Shown here: in pieces, positions 1 through 10,573 of the stretch
Layout: each line of letters starts with the position of its first letter
Position numbering within the stretch: the first letter of the stretch is position 1
Origin: Chara braunii
Lineage: Eukaryota; Streptophyta; Charophyceae; Charales; Characeae
Reading direction: 5' to 3'
Length of the DNA stretch: 21,578 nt
NCBI GenBank assembly: GCA_003427395.1
Contig: BFEA01000249.1
Span: 720,533 to 742,110, forward strand
Program-made: the position numbers and the translations under genes
The notes under the pieces: model-generated
The model's database searches: none
What the model was told of the DNA's origin: nothing
The model's input: the letters and a program-made list of their open reading frames with translations, nothing else

Positions 1-345
1 AGTTAGAGTGCATGCCCATGCGCGCCCAAGCTTGGCATTGCAGTTAGAGTGCGCGCCCATGCGCGCCCAAGCTTGGCATTGCAGTTAGAGTGCGCGCCCA
101 CGCGCGCCCAAGCTTGGCATTGCAGTTAGAGTGCGCGCCCGTGTGCGCCCAGGCAGGATATTGCTATTAGAGTGCGCAACCGTGTGCGCCCAGGCAGGAT
201 ATTGCTATTAGAGAGCGCGCCCGTGTGCGCCCAGGCTGGATATCGTTATTTCAGTGCGCGCCCACGTGCACTTGCCCTGGACATGTGTGCGCCCAGGCTG
301 GATATTAACGTTTGAGTGCGAGCCCATGTATGCCCGAGCATAGGA
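1..345. repeat. 41-bp minisatellite array, left edge of window
   Basis: Head-to-tail copies begin at 1, 42, 83 and 124 with an exact 41-bp period. Each starts AGTTAGAGTGC and contains a GCGCCCA-rich core. Later copies (about 165, 206, 247) drift: the AAGCTTGGCATTG end becomes AGGCAGGATATTG and then AGGCTGGATAT, and the copy near 250-305 carries an insertion. The array enters the window already in progress, so its full length is unknown. The copies have no spacer sequences between them, so this is an ordinary tandem repeat. It may lie inside the LTR or untranslated part of a retroelement whose edge I place at 2415. Confidence 0.9.
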
Positions 346-667
346 TTGCTGGCTGGGAAGATCTGCCATCACACTCCCGTTGATTTGTTTCTTTGCTGAT
401 CAGCAACACTTCATGCACATGATATTTTCCCTCGCACGGGGAGCATTGGCAGTTCAGTCCCTGCACAGATGACCTGGCTCAGTCTAGCCCCAGTACATTC
501 AACATTTGTGAATGGTCCCTGTGCATGAGATGTTCTACTGATCGGTTGCTGTTCAGTCGGGCCCTTCAGGCGGGCCTACTTGAGATTATTGCTGTTCAGC
601 CGGGCCCCTTCAGGCGTGAGCGTGCTCTCGATCTGTCTGATCTATGTCTTCTAGCCTGTGGTCAAAC
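346..667. other. Unassigned non-coding stretch
   Basis: Nothing recognisable as a gene or RNA. Two short copies of TTCAG(C/T)CGGGCCC lie near 553-607, which hints at a weak local duplication. Confidence 0.5.
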
Positions 668-1003
668 TCTAGACCGGGGCTGTGCTAAAAATAGCAGCAG
701 TCCCGACCTCGGGATATGAACAGTCAGTCCCACGCTAAAAATAGCGTGGGGCTGGGCTAATTTTAGAACGAGACTGGCACAGGCCCAGTCCTCGGCAGAC
801 GAACAGTCAGTCCTGCGCTAAAAATAGCATGGGACTGTGCTAATTTTAGAACGGGACTGGCGCAGGCCCCGTCCCCGGAGGACGATTAGTCAGTCCCATG
901 CTAAAAATAGCGTGGGACTGTGCTAATTTTAGAACGGGACTGGTGCAGGCCTAACTTTGGGAGACGAACAGTCAGTCCCGTGCTAAAAATAGCACATGAC
1001 CCT
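668..1003. repeat. 83-bp tandem repeat with repeated short hairpins
   Basis: The block beginning (C/T)AGTCAGTCC recurs at 721, 804, 887 and 969, a period of 82-83 bp, with a degenerate copy starting near 668. Every copy carries GCTAAAAATAGC flanked by complementary bases. In the copy at 721 the stem is CCCACGCT paired with AGCGTGGG around a six-base loop. Each full copy also has GCTAATTTTAGAACG about 20 bp downstream, which is partly complementary to the first hairpin. No coding potential is apparent. Confidence 0.85.
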
Positions 1004-1680
1004 ATCTTAATTACTCGGGCCTGGCTGTTCATCTATATGACTTCTTTTGGACCGGACCCTACTAGTTGGCCCATTCCAGTCCAACGGGGGCGATTAGGTC
1101 TCCGACGGACCGTACCGCCGCGCCGTCTTTCCCTTGATTTCGGCCCAGGGGAAATCTAACCGATGCGTTAGGGTCCAGCTTGATTATGACCGTGGATGTC
1201 CCTACGTGCAGTTTTAACGCAGCGCGGAGGTTGACTGCGACGAGTCAATTTTTGTCGCTGCGCCGCATCGTCTTCCGACACCGTCCCGCACTTTCAGCCT
1301 AAAAGCCTAAAACTTAGGGCTTACAGGCCCCGTCGTTCAGCCTGAAAGCTGAAATACGAGGGTCTGCCTGCCCTACTCCGTTTCAGCCTATTTCTGGGCC
1401 TTTTAGGCCTAGAATTTTTCCAGCCTGAAACAGAGGGCCTTTTTTAGGCCCTCATTGTTTCGACCACCCCTAAGACTCAGGCACGAATACAGGGTTTCGG
1501 AACAGGGCAGAAATAGCCTGTTCCTCACGAGCTTGAGCAGGAGCTGCAGCTGCAGCCCCTGCCTCCCTTCGGCATTGGCAAGAGCAGCTTCCTGGATTGC
1601 TCGCACGAGTCAGGAGTCACACCCGCTAGTACATAGGTAGTTCCTATGCACTTCACGGGCAGGTAGTTGTCAGTAGGCAC
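1004..1680. other. Unassigned non-coding stretch, CAGCCT-rich
   Basis: The segment from about 1295 to 1430 contains many short variants of TTCAGCCT(A/G)AAA and AGGCC, which gives it weak internal repetition. The rest shows no gene, RNA or transposon end that I can support. Short open frames here have no recognisable protein features. Confidence 0.5.
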
Positions 1681-1840
1681 GAGTAGTCTTCAGGATTCGG
1701 CCGCAACACTCAGGAGGAGCGCTGCAGTAGTCTTCAGCGCTAGGTAGTAGTATTAGCGCTAGTAGTAGTCTTCGGCGCTTGCCGCCCATAGCCATAGCTG
1801 TAGTCTTCAGCGCTGGGCGCTATTAGGTGGTAGATCGTGG
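1681..1840. repeat. Short degenerate repeats of GTAGTCTTCAGCGCT
   Basis: Variants of AGTAGTCTTC(A)(G)GCGCT occur at about 1681, 1729, 1765 and 1800, separated by AGTAGTA-type runs. This looks like a low-copy, decayed tandem repeat. Open frames across it encode only low-complexity sequence. Confidence 0.6.
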
Positions 1841-2415
1841 AGTTGGGAGATATGGCTGGCGGAGGCCAGCGGTACTTACCTGTGGCGCCATAGCTCCAGC
1901 TCCATCTTCGAGGTACCTGCATCAAGCCGCCAACTTCACAGGTTAGTACTGGACACAGAAAGAGAGAGAGAGTTCTTCTTCTTCCTCTTCTAAGTCCACC
2001 ATCTCTTCTCACCCTCTCGCCACCTGACTTCTCAGACTACGACAGAGAGAGACAAAGTTGTGACTTGAGACTTGACGACATTGGATCCAGACTTGACATT
2101 TGGGATTCAGACATTTTGACGAGGGAACTATTTGGGCCTGTGCAAAGACTTGGTGTTGACGACATTCCCATCTTCCCCTCCTCTTCGTCTAACCCCCTTC
2201 TTCTTCGTCTGTGTATGGTAGGGGCTGGCGCAGTCTTCCTGTGTGAAGCGCCAGACCCCATTCACATCGTGTAACGATAATGATGATGTATGTTTAGAGC
2301 TGCATTGCAATATTGATTGTCGGATCATTGGTATCTAAGTCTTCCGCTGTGCTATCTTACACTTTGTATTGAGAGGTCGGTTCTTGTTTTGGTCTGCACG
2401 TTACCGTATGCAACA
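1841..2415 (-). mobile_element. Putative LTR edge of element F, inserted in the integrase of element D
   Basis: On the minus strand the integrase reading of element D stops being homologous immediately after the conserved IVSDR, and the next bases read TGTTGCATAC from position 2415 leftwards. A TG start at the exact point where a conserved gene is interrupted is what an inserted LTR of a minus-strand element would look like. I cannot see the other end of this LTR or a target-site duplication, so its extent is unknown. It may include the tandem repeats further left. The interval holds CT-rich tracts and a consensus-like minus-strand splice donor (CAG then GTAAGTA, plus-strand 1873-1882), but no recognisable protein. 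The alternative is a simple deletion junction. Confidence 0.4.
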
Positions 2416-3512
2416 CCCGATCACTCACAATAGTTTTCGGGTGGCCAAACTGCAGAATATACTGTTGATGAAATTCTTCGATGACCAGTTCAGTTGGGGC
2501 ATGGGGAGGGAAAGGAATCAAGTTCATAAATTTGGAAAAACGGTCCACGATGACCATGACTTGTGAGTTCCCTCCCTCACTCACCTTTCCCATGTCCGTG
2601 AAGTCGATGGAAATCGACTCACCGGGACCATCAGGAATGGGGAGGGGTCTCAGCAGGCCATAAGGCTTATGCCTGTGGACCTTGGTTCTTTGACATACTT
2701 GACATTCAGCAATGAACTTTTGAGCAGATCCCTTCATTCCCGGCCAATCAAACTGCTGTAGAAGACTTCCATAAGTCTTCTCAAAGCCGAAATGTCCACT
2801 CCGACCATGTGCCAAATCCAAGAAATGAGTTTGGAGAGGCGCATGGTTGGGTATACACAAACGATCAAATTTCCCATACCGGCGGTATACAGGACCCTCG
2901 CACTCATGAAAATCAGGCTGACTGTTAGGGTCAGCCTTGAGCTGCTTAAGGATGGGACTAAGGTCCGAATCCTTGGCGGTGTGTTCGCCCAGATCCTCCT
3001 TCAGTTTCCTTCGGAGGTCATACGAACCCACAAGGCAAGTCAAAAACTCAAGACGGCGTGAGAGAGCATCAGCAACACGGTTATAACAACCTTTCTTGTG
3101 TTTCAACTCAAAATTATAGACATCAATGTCATGCAACCAGCGGGTCAGTGTAGGAGAGAGATCAGTTTGTGTCTTAATCCACTGCAAGGTCTGATGATCT
3201 GAGCAGACCTTGAAGTGACGACCCAAGAGGTGGTGCTTCCAATGTGTGAGCGCCTCGCGCAGGGCGTAGAGCTCATGCATATACGTGGAGGTAGCTACCT
3301 TGTGGCTGGGCATGCATTTGTTGTAATACTCGAGCGGACGCAGGCCATCACCATCATCTTGTTGCAGCACTGCACCAATCCCAAACTAGCTCGCGTCCGT
3401 AGTGACCACGAATGTGAGGTTGGGATCCACAATGCGGAGCACAGGATGACTCACCAATGCCTCTTTCAAGGCTTGGAACGCAGTGTCACATTTCTAACAC
3501 CACGCATAAGTA
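2416..3512 (-). pseudogene. Element D: Ty3/gypsy RNase H and integrase fragment
   Basis: One minus-strand frame reads from the RT/RNase H junction into integrase. It opens with the tether motif (AW, KCDTAFQALK), then RNase H with TTDAS, HELYALREAL, SDHQTLQW and the final ADALSRR. The integrase zinc-binding domain follows (H and H in AHGRSGHFGFEKT, then CQVCQ), then the catalytic core with its first aspartate in SIDFTDM and the second in IVSDR. The third catalytic glutamate and the C-terminus are missing because the frame is cut at 2415. RT, protease and Gag are missing because element A lies to the right. Two in-frame TAG codons interrupt it, at 3494-3496 (between WC and KC) and 3386-3388 (just after TTDAS). 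The sequence differs from the Pol of A, so it is a separate family or lineage. Confidence 0.9.
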
Positions 3513-3522
3513 ACAACAGAAT

Positions 3523-4352
3523 TGCATCACGAGATTCACCAAATAAGAACACACCAAGAGTTCATAATTGACAATGCGGAAATAGTCCCATCATCATCAT
3601 CAACGAAGAACCAGAGTTGATATCCTATCTGGCGCTTGGCGCCTAGACTACGTGTGGCGGATCCTATCTAGCCTATACTACAATGTCGAAGTTGACGACA
3701 ACAACTCTCCCGAAGTACGAACATGCAACGACCAATGTCGCACACTTCCAGCACCAGGTATGTCTCTCGCCTTACTCACAACCTCGTTCCCCAACACACA
3801 GATGCCACTTGCACCCAAGGACCACCCTGCGCCACACCCAGCTTATAGTAGTGCAACTCGGCTATGGCTGCCTGCTCCTTCCCTGCTCGCCCGTGAGCTC
3901 GTAGGCGCTAGCTAGCAAATAGCGCAGCAGTGCTTGCGCAGCATGCAGCCAGCACCCGAATACCAAATGAGGAGGCAGGCCCTTTGCTATGTCGAAGTGG
4001 CCTGCCTGCGTCCAGTCCCAAGAAGCTTCCAGTACTCCCTGGTAGCCTGAGGCCCAGCACGATCGAGAACAGGCCTGGGGGCCTGATGTGGTTGCATGCG
4101 CCCAACTGCCTTTGGCACGTCTTTGGCCCAGTATGCGTATCCAGCCCAGGGCCTGCTTTCCATTCGTTCACAAAGGCGGCCCAGGGCCCGGGGTTCTCTC
4201 AACCAACTGGCGCAGCGCAACTGCCTGAATTTCCTTAGTTGCGCAGAGGCCGAAATAAGGCCCTGAGGGGCCTCGTCGAGCTTGCCTTCACTTAGGGTGG
4301 CCAACAGGCTCCCAAAAGGGACAAATGGGCTCATAGAGGCAGTGGCCTCGCA
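3523..4352 (-). repeat. 3' LTR of element A
   Basis: Read on the minus strand this 830-bp LTR starts TGCGAGGCCAC directly after a purine tract and ends near GTGATGCA. Bases 3523-4262 align without net indel to 11632-12371, with roughly 50 differences counted by eye (about 93% identity). The last 90 bp next to the polypurine tract have no counterpart in the other LTR because that copy ends at an N. The left edge is uncertain by about 10 bp, since the two copies stay alike (CAACA.AAT) just beyond the TGCA that I chose. Confidence 0.82.
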
Positions 4353-4365
4353 TTCCCTCCTCCTT
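4353..4365 (-). promoter_or_regulatory. Polypurine tract of element A
   Basis: On the minus strand AAGGAGGAGGGAA lies immediately before the TG that starts the 3' LTR and 25 bp after the Pol stop. Position and purine content match the plus-strand DNA priming site of LTR retrotransposons. Confidence 0.75.
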
Positions 4366-4389
4366 AACTTCAACAGTCCTCTGAGAAGC

Positions 4390-5293
4390 TCAGTCTTCGA
4401 CCTTCGGGCGCTTTTCTTTCTGCAGAGATTTCTCGTAGTGGGCTACAACTTGCAGGGCGGTCTGCATGAGTTCCTCCTTGGTAAACCAGCGGTCCTCCTT
4501 CGGATCAGTATGATGCCGGAACCGAACGCGATACTGCAGCTTCGGTTTCGGAGGATGTCCCCTGTCTGTTGTTTGTGGAACTGGCAGTTCCTGATGATCA
4601 ACAATATCGTAGATGCCGACCTCTCCATCCATGGTTGGGAGAAGCATTGAATGACGAGATGGAAACTGATCTGTTTCCTTGAAAGGTGCAAGCTTTAGAG
4701 GCGTGGAAAAAAGGGTAAGTGCGTAAGTGACCAGGGATGCGAATAACATAAGATGGGCCATCCAGTTCATTCCCCACGACATCCAATACTTCCCACGGTC
4801 CAAAATACTATGGCATGAGCTTGCGGGAGATCCTGTGCTCCTGTCCCAGTTCTGAGGACTTGACCCAGACTCTCTCTCCTGCCTGAAACGTAGAGGGGCG
4901 GCGGTGTTTGTTCTCAGACTCTATCATCGCCGCCTGTGCCTTGTGCATCTGTTCAACAGCCTGCTGAATCAGCTACTCATATCGATAAGCAAACTCTAAA
5001 GTCCCCGGTGCAACGGTTGGCTGATTGTCAGGTAGTAGAAAGTTTAAAGGCAGTCGAGGTCTGAAGGTCAGTAGCAGGCTATTAGGACTGACTCCGGTTG
5101 CGCTGTGTACGGCGTTATTGTACAAACTTGCGATGAGAGCAAGTTTCTCATCCCAATCTACCTGATTTGGCTTGATGTAATGCCTTAGCAGGTGTCGTAC
5201 AGCGCGATTCATTTGTTCAGCCTGCCCGTTTGCCTCAGGATGATTGCCCGATGTCATCTGCCGTTGCGTACCTTGCTCTGCAGCTGCTGCTTT
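4390..5293 (-). pseudogene. Element A integrase C-terminus and chromodomain-like tail
   Basis: This continues Pol in the same frame after the TGA at 5294-5296. It contains the third catalytic glutamate of integrase in NHPEANGQAE, then the linker, the C-terminal GERVWVKSSEL motif, and the SH3-like strand region with YFGPWEVLD and PSYVIRIPGH. Breaks: TAG at 4973-4975 (after YE), TAG at 4808-4810 (between LMP and YFGPWEV), and a one-base shift near 4695, probably an extra A in AAAG just before LAPFKE. After the shift the frame runs to 4390 and holds a chromodomain-like segment (IYDIVDH, QYRVRFRHH, EDRWFTKEEL, ALQVVAHYE). Chromodomains in this position mark the chromovirus branch and are thought to steer integration to marked chromatin. 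Confidence 0.85.
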
Positions 5294-7339
5294 TCACAAC
5301 TCACTTGTGAATATGACATCCCTGTCACTAACTATGGACTTAGGTAATCCAAAGTCTCTAACCCAATTCTCTTTGAACATCGTAATCACATACTCCGTTT
5401 TAGTTGTTGCCGGCATTGCAACTAATCTAGCAAACTTACTAAACCTATCCACAATGACGTAGATGTAGCGCATTCCACTCTTGCTGTTGACCAGCGTATC
5501 CATGAAGTCCATGGACAGGCTCTCACCACGCCTTTCCGGAATCGGAAGGGGCTTCAGCAGCCCAAGAGGAGCTTGAGTACGCGGCTTATCTCTCTGACAA
5601 ACCTGACAAGTCTCCACGTACAACTTAGCATCTCTCATCAATGTGGGCCACCAGAACCGCTGCAGTAGATTGGCTGCATTTTTCTTGTACCCAAAATGGT
5701 CGGTGGCATCATGGCACTCGCCTAAAAACAAAGTACGCAAAGACTCGCTATTCGGGACACACAATCGTTTATTCTCTTCCTTCTCAAGGAACAACAAGCC
5801 ATTAACCAACTCAAACTCAGCAAAAGTTTTCTTATCCTTCGCCTCAAGTCTGCATATGATCTCAGACATGAACTGGTCCTCGCGATAGGCTTCCACCAAA
5901 GACTGAGTAACATTGTCTGTCAGTTCGAACTCAGTAATCGGCGCACCCGAGAAGTCAGGTCTACGCGACAAGGCATCAACAACCTTGTTGTACTCCCCTT
6001 TCAAATAATTAGGGTCAAAGTCATACTGCTCAATGACTTCAGTCCAACGCTTCAGAGCGTCAGAGAGCACCGACTGAGTTCTCATCCATTTCAGGGTCTG
6101 ATGATCAGTCCTGAGGATGAAGAACCTCCCAACGAGATAGTGTCTCCAATGGGTCAGAGCCTTGTAAACTGCATAAAGTTCTTTCTCATAGGTGGACTTG
6201 GCCAACTTCTGAGACAACATTTTCTTGGACATGTACTCTACGGGCCTCAACTTTGGCCCCTCCTGCTGTGCGAGCACGGCGCCAATGCCATATTGGCTGG
6301 CATCCGTGGTGACTATAAACGGCTTATCAGGATCAGGACGTTTCAAGACCTCGTAGTGCGTCAACGCATGCTTCAGATGTCTGAAAGCAGCCTCGCACTC
6401 ATCTGTCCACTCCCATGGGGTGTCAAGGCGGGTTTGATCAGTCAAAGGAGCGACCACTATGCTATAGTTCTTAACGAAAGTCCTATAGTAGCCTGTCATT
6501 CCTAAGAAAGATCTCATCTCAGTCACAGACTGAGGACGTGGCCAATCACGAATGCTGGCCACCTTCGCGTCATCGGGCTTCAATCCTTCCGTGGAGATCT
6601 CATGACCCAAGTACAAGACACGGGTGCGGCCAAACTCGCACTTCTCACCGTTGATCTTGAACTTGTGCTGTCGCAGGAGACTGAGGACTTTGTCCAAGTG
6701 CGCAATGTGCTCCTCGACAGTCTTACTAAAAATAAGTATGTCATAAAGGTACACGATGACAAACTTATCCAAGTAGTCATGGGATATCCGATTCATAGCG
6801 TGCTGAAAAGTGCCAGGAGCATTACAAAGGCCGAAAGGCATCACCACAAACTCGTACAGACTGTACCTGGTCTGAAAGGCGGGTTTGTGTTGATCCTCAG
6901 GCCGGATTGCAATCTGATGGTACACGGACTTCAGATCTATCTTACTAAAGTACTGACACCCTTGCACTCTATCTAACAAATCGTCGATGCGCGGTAGGGG
7001 CTCTCTATTCTTAACAGTGATGGCATTGAGGCCCCTATAGTCAATGCACATCCTCAGTGTTCCCTCCTCCTTCTTAGGTACGAATAGAACTGGAGAGACA
7101 CTCGGCCGGATCCAACCCTTCTCTACGAGTTCCTTGAGTTGTCGGTGTAGCTCATCGAGCTCGCCTGGAGACATCCGATATATCCTATCCTTCGGGATGC
7201 TAGACCCGGGGATAATCTCTATCGCGTGGACGACCTCCCTCTCTACAACCCCTGTTGGCTCTTGAAATAGATTAGGGTACTTGGCAACTACTCCCTCTAT
7301 CTCCAACGGCATTTTCACCGGCTCGCCTGCAGCAGAGAC
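5294..7339 (-). pseudogene. pol: Element A Pol: reverse transcriptase, RNase H and integrase core
   Basis: A 674-residue uninterrupted stretch (from the Met at 7318). RT occupies about residues 60-290: WIRPSVSPVLFVPKK at 69-83, catalytic Asp128 in KIDLKS, FGLCNAPGTFQ at 162-172. The catalytic box at 190-193 reads YLYD, not YLDD, so one of the two metal-binding aspartates is lost (GAT to TAT). RNase H follows with Asp339 (TTDAS), Glu380, Asp405 (TDHQ) and Asp448 (VDALSRR). Integrase has His536, His541, Cys571 and Cys574 for zinc and catalytic Asp604 and Asp665. The frame ends at TGA 5294-5296, after FTSEL where Trp is expected, and resumes at once on the other side. Upstream it is continuous with protease except for TAG at 7340-7342. 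The product would have copied and integrated the element. As read it should be inactive. Confidence 0.95.
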
Positions 7340-7342
7340 CTA

Positions 7343-7860
7343 AACTAGATACGTACTCTCCTCCTGATTTTGCTTATAATAATTATAAAACGCGGCCGCA
7401 CACATGCATCCGTGGGACTCAATCAGAGTACTAGCTTTGAACTTACGCAATTTGGCGGTCCCTCCACCTGGCCAAGTGTGTTTGACCACTTTTCGGTCCC
7501 AGTCAAACTGGGGTTGTGCCACAGAGAGGTGGTACACACCTAACAACATTTCCATGGGGAGTTCATCGCTCACTAGGAATGAGACTCGATGTCGCAATTC
7601 CCCTGCCGCGTACGGGAAACAACACTCAACATCCTGGAGGTAGTCATTGACTACCATGCGCTGTATGTTGGCACAGGTCGACTCCACAGGTCGACTCAAG
7701 TGCTGCACTCGCCCCTGTAAACGCGGCCTCTCAACGCACGTGCGACTAATGAAGTTCCTTGTCGAACAAGTGTCATAATAGGCCCTGGCCTCACGGCCGT
7801 CGATGACTTGCTGACGAACAACACACCCTTCAGGGCTTTGACTAGGGCCGTCCAAGAAGC
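7343..7860 (-). pseudogene. Element A retropepsin-like protease
   Basis: The minus-strand frame contains VVRQQVIDGREARAYYDTC followed by STRNFIS, the N-terminal half of a Ty3-type aspartic protease, and MEMLLGVYHLS, the LLG motif of the second half. The active-site triplet, normally D-S/T-G, reads D-T-C (codons GAC ACT TGT), so the conserved glycine is replaced and activity is doubtful. The frame is joined to RT in the same phase, separated only by TAG 7340-7342. At the 5' end it is offset by one base from the preceding linker frame, probably through loss of one G in the run near 7830-7845. In a working element this enzyme cleaves the Gag-Pol polyprotein. Confidence 0.85.
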
Positions 7861-8079
7861 TATCGGGTCCGATCTAGACCACTCCTCTAACTCCTCTAAG
7901 GACTCGAACACATTCATCGAACAGAGGCTCGATGGGTCTGAATGTGTTTGCGGGACGACGTTGGAGTCAGTAGCTTGGGCCATCTCTCGAGATGGTGAGG
8001 GTGTCTCCACCACCTCGACCCTAGTAGGAACTAGTATTCCTACTGGTCCGACGTATTTCTTGAAGCAGTGCCTGAAATG
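7861..8079 (-). pseudogene. Element A linker between Gag and protease
   Basis: A frame that lies at -1 relative to Gag and overlaps its last 40 bases (8079-8040). It reads from FRHCFKKYVGPVG through VEVVETPSPSREMAQATDSN to EELEEWSRSD. It is acidic and Ser-rich, with no catalytic motif that I recognise. Its openness and its join to the protease suggest it is the N-terminal part of the Pro-Pol polyprotein. I see no classic slippery heptamer in the 40-base overlap, so whether Gag and Pro-Pol were linked by frameshifting or this is a decay break is open. Confidence 0.6.
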
Positions 8080-9990
8080 CTAGCCGCATTGCTACCAACG
8101 GGATGGGAGGATCCTACCGCCTGCCCCATCGTAGGCGGGATCTTGTCGGTCACCTTCTTGTTTCGGCACTTGAACTGATTATGGCCGTATTGGCCACAAC
8201 GAATGCAAGCCTGCCGTGTGTACCGATCTCTCCACACGTCCTCCGTGAGACCCGCTTTCTCCCATGGGGGAGCGTTGGGGTCAACTTGACTCCTTGACCG
8301 GGAGCCTCCTCGGCGTCTACCGGTCGCCTTACCTTTCTGAGCTACAGCAGTGACAACTCCACCCCCTGAAGCTTCAACGCTGCCTGCTTCTGAACCTACT
8401 CCTTCCTGGAAGTTGTCTTCCAACTCAATGGTTGAACCATCGTTGTTGAAAAACATAATGCGTCCCTTCGCCTTCCAGTTGGTAGGCAGTGTTTTCTTCC
8501 TACCATCCGTTGTGGGTGCCTGCCCATGCCCTATCTTCGCCTCAAGGTCTAGGGCCTTCTTGTTGAACGAGGGGAAATTGTGAACGTTGATGTTGGCTTC
8601 ACTTGCCAACACATTCCTGAGAGGCATTGGAAAGCATCTCAGGTAGGAGGTGAGTAAAACCTGGGTGTCATAGCGCACCCCAGGGACACAGATCAGACGC
8701 TCTACAACGTCGATGGCCTCCCTAATTGACTTAAACTGCCTCGTGTGCAGTGTCAAGATCACGCCGATGGCCTTTTGAACCTCCTGAGGATCGTGCCACC
8801 TTTCCTCCACCATCTTGAGGAAGTCCTCCAGTTTCTGGTGGGCTGCCCAAGAGCGGAAGTCATGACCATATCCCTGAAGTTGCACTAAACCGCTCAACCA
8901 TCGTGCTGCACTACCCTCTAGATAGGATGCGGCCACTAACACTTCCTTGTGCGGCAAGGTAAGCTTACATTTGACATAGACTGGCACTGCCCTCAACCAC
9001 GTGTCGAGGTCTTCGCCCCTCTTATCCCCTGTAAAACGTTTGGGAGCGGCGATGGCCGTCTTTGGAACCCACTATGTTTGTCTCGGTCCCTGCATCACTC
9101 CGGGCTGTGGACCCTATGACACAGGTTGCTGTGCTAGCTGCTGGGCCTGTGTACCCTGCGGCCGTACAGACTGCGAGACAGCAGGCTGCGTGGTAACCGC
9201 GACCTGCAACGGAGATTGGGTGAAGACTGTCTGTACAGGAACCTGCAAGCTAGTTCCTGCTGATACCCCTCCTAATAGCGGCATGCCCAGGGAAACGATC
9301 ACGACCGATGATGGGGCTGCATATGGGGATACCCCAGTCACCAGTGGGACAAAAGGAGGAGGCTGTACAACGGGCTAGGCACCAGGCCCGGACATTGGCG
9401 ACGTTGCCTGCGCTCGCCCAACCAACAAGGCCAGACTTTGCTGGATGTCCTGAAGAATGGTTGTCTGATGGTCCTGCATCTCAACCACATTTAGCAGGAT
9501 GGACCGTACGATCCTCACGTCATCAGTCACGTGCGTAAAGTCCATCTCCTCTACCTCACTAATGTCCGCTTGTCTCCGCTGCATCCTGGCTCTTCTTCTA
9601 ATCATCCTTTCCTTCTCCGCTTTTATCTCTCCTAATGCCTTCTGTAGCTGTGCCTCCTACAATGTTGCTTGTTGTATGGCGATCTCGTCGGAGGTCAACA
9701 CTAATGGCTGGCTTGCCATAATGCCAGCGGACTGACTCTGGGTCTGCGCTACCATTGACCCTACAGACCCTGAACTACCGGCCTGGGTAGTCTGCCGCGC
9801 AGAAGTGGCCATGGCTTCTGAAGCTGCGGCCTCACTCACAAGTGCCCTGCTAGCCTCTGCTGCTCTAGCTCTCCTTTGTTGCTGCTGCCTCTCCCTAAGC
9901 TGGCGGAACAGATATCTGTCGCCCTCTGGTCCTAATGCCAAGTGGGCAATTGGGGGTCTAGTCGATCGCAAGATCCTCCTCGTCGCTCAT
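8040..9990 (-). pseudogene. gag: Element A Gag (capsid and nucleocapsid)
   Basis: One minus-strand frame spans about 9971-8040. It starts with a Gln/Ala/Arg-rich stretch likely to form a coiled coil (RYLFRQLRERQQQQRRARAAEA), then a second helical part (KALGEIKAEKERM), a Pro/Gln/Val-rich linker, the capsid-like region (ASYLEGSAARWLSGL, then VEERWHDPQEVQKA), a Gly/Arg/Ser-rich basic segment, and a CCHC zinc knuckle, CIRCGQYGHNQFKC (C-x2-C-x4-H-x4-C), near the end. The frame is broken by four TAG codons at 9657-9659, 9375-9377, 9114-9116 and 9072-9074, each in Gln-rich context, and it ends at TAG 8040-8042. A plausible ATG is at 9988-9990 but in a frame one base off, so the true start is uncertain. 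Gag would assemble the particle and bind the RNA. Confidence 0.88.
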
Positions 9991-10573
9991 AAGCTACAGC
10001 ACTGTACACAATCTGCACTAATGCACACAGGATGCCTACCATAGCGTAGTGTACAGACCAATTAACTGGTGGCTATTTCGGAGTAGATACACTTGGGGTC
10101 AACAGGTAAGTCAGATTCCTACAAATAAAACTATTTTTAGTTTGACTACTCCGCAAACAGAAACACCATGAACAAGAAACAGTTCTAACTAATGTTGTCT
10201 GTCAGATGTCAATGGCTGTACACCTAACTAATCAAAACATAAAAATAAATCATTTGTGTGGATAGGACATATGGAATTTTTCTCGAACTTATCACCTAAA
10301 ATCTACCCCTCCCTTAGTTCCCGTGAATGTCACTTGACGTCAGCGCCCCTAAGCAATCTGGAGAGCGTACCGTGTCTAAAAGGTGTGTGTCCGGCCCACC
10401 CCTGTGCCCCGAGTATCTGCTGATCTGGCCAGCCGTGCACTGGATTATCCTCACGTGCAGTGAGCCTTACAACCGTTGGCTGATCCAGAGGCAATTTAAC
10501 GTCCGCCCCCAAGTGACTCCAGGAATTATTATACGTCGCAGCCGGACGACGATCACATCCAATGGTTTCCCCT

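Noticed and set aside
1-345. CRISPR-like array of regular repeats
   Set aside because: Units are contiguous at 41 bp with no unique spacers, and they diverge gradually. This is a minisatellite in a eukaryotic setting.
1871-1882. Spliced host gene, because of a consensus-like minus-strand 5' splice site
   Set aside because: There is only one isolated donor motif, with no matching acceptor or recognisable exon around it.
3652-4373. Open frames over both LTRs of element A as conserved genes
   Set aside because: They appear twice because they lie in the two LTRs. They are open on both strands and show no protein features.
9001-9378. Cys-rich plus-strand open frame that could be a small secreted protein
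   Set aside because: It is the exact antisense of the Gln/Val/Thr-rich linker of the element A Gag; the Cys and Gly codons arise from the complementary strand.
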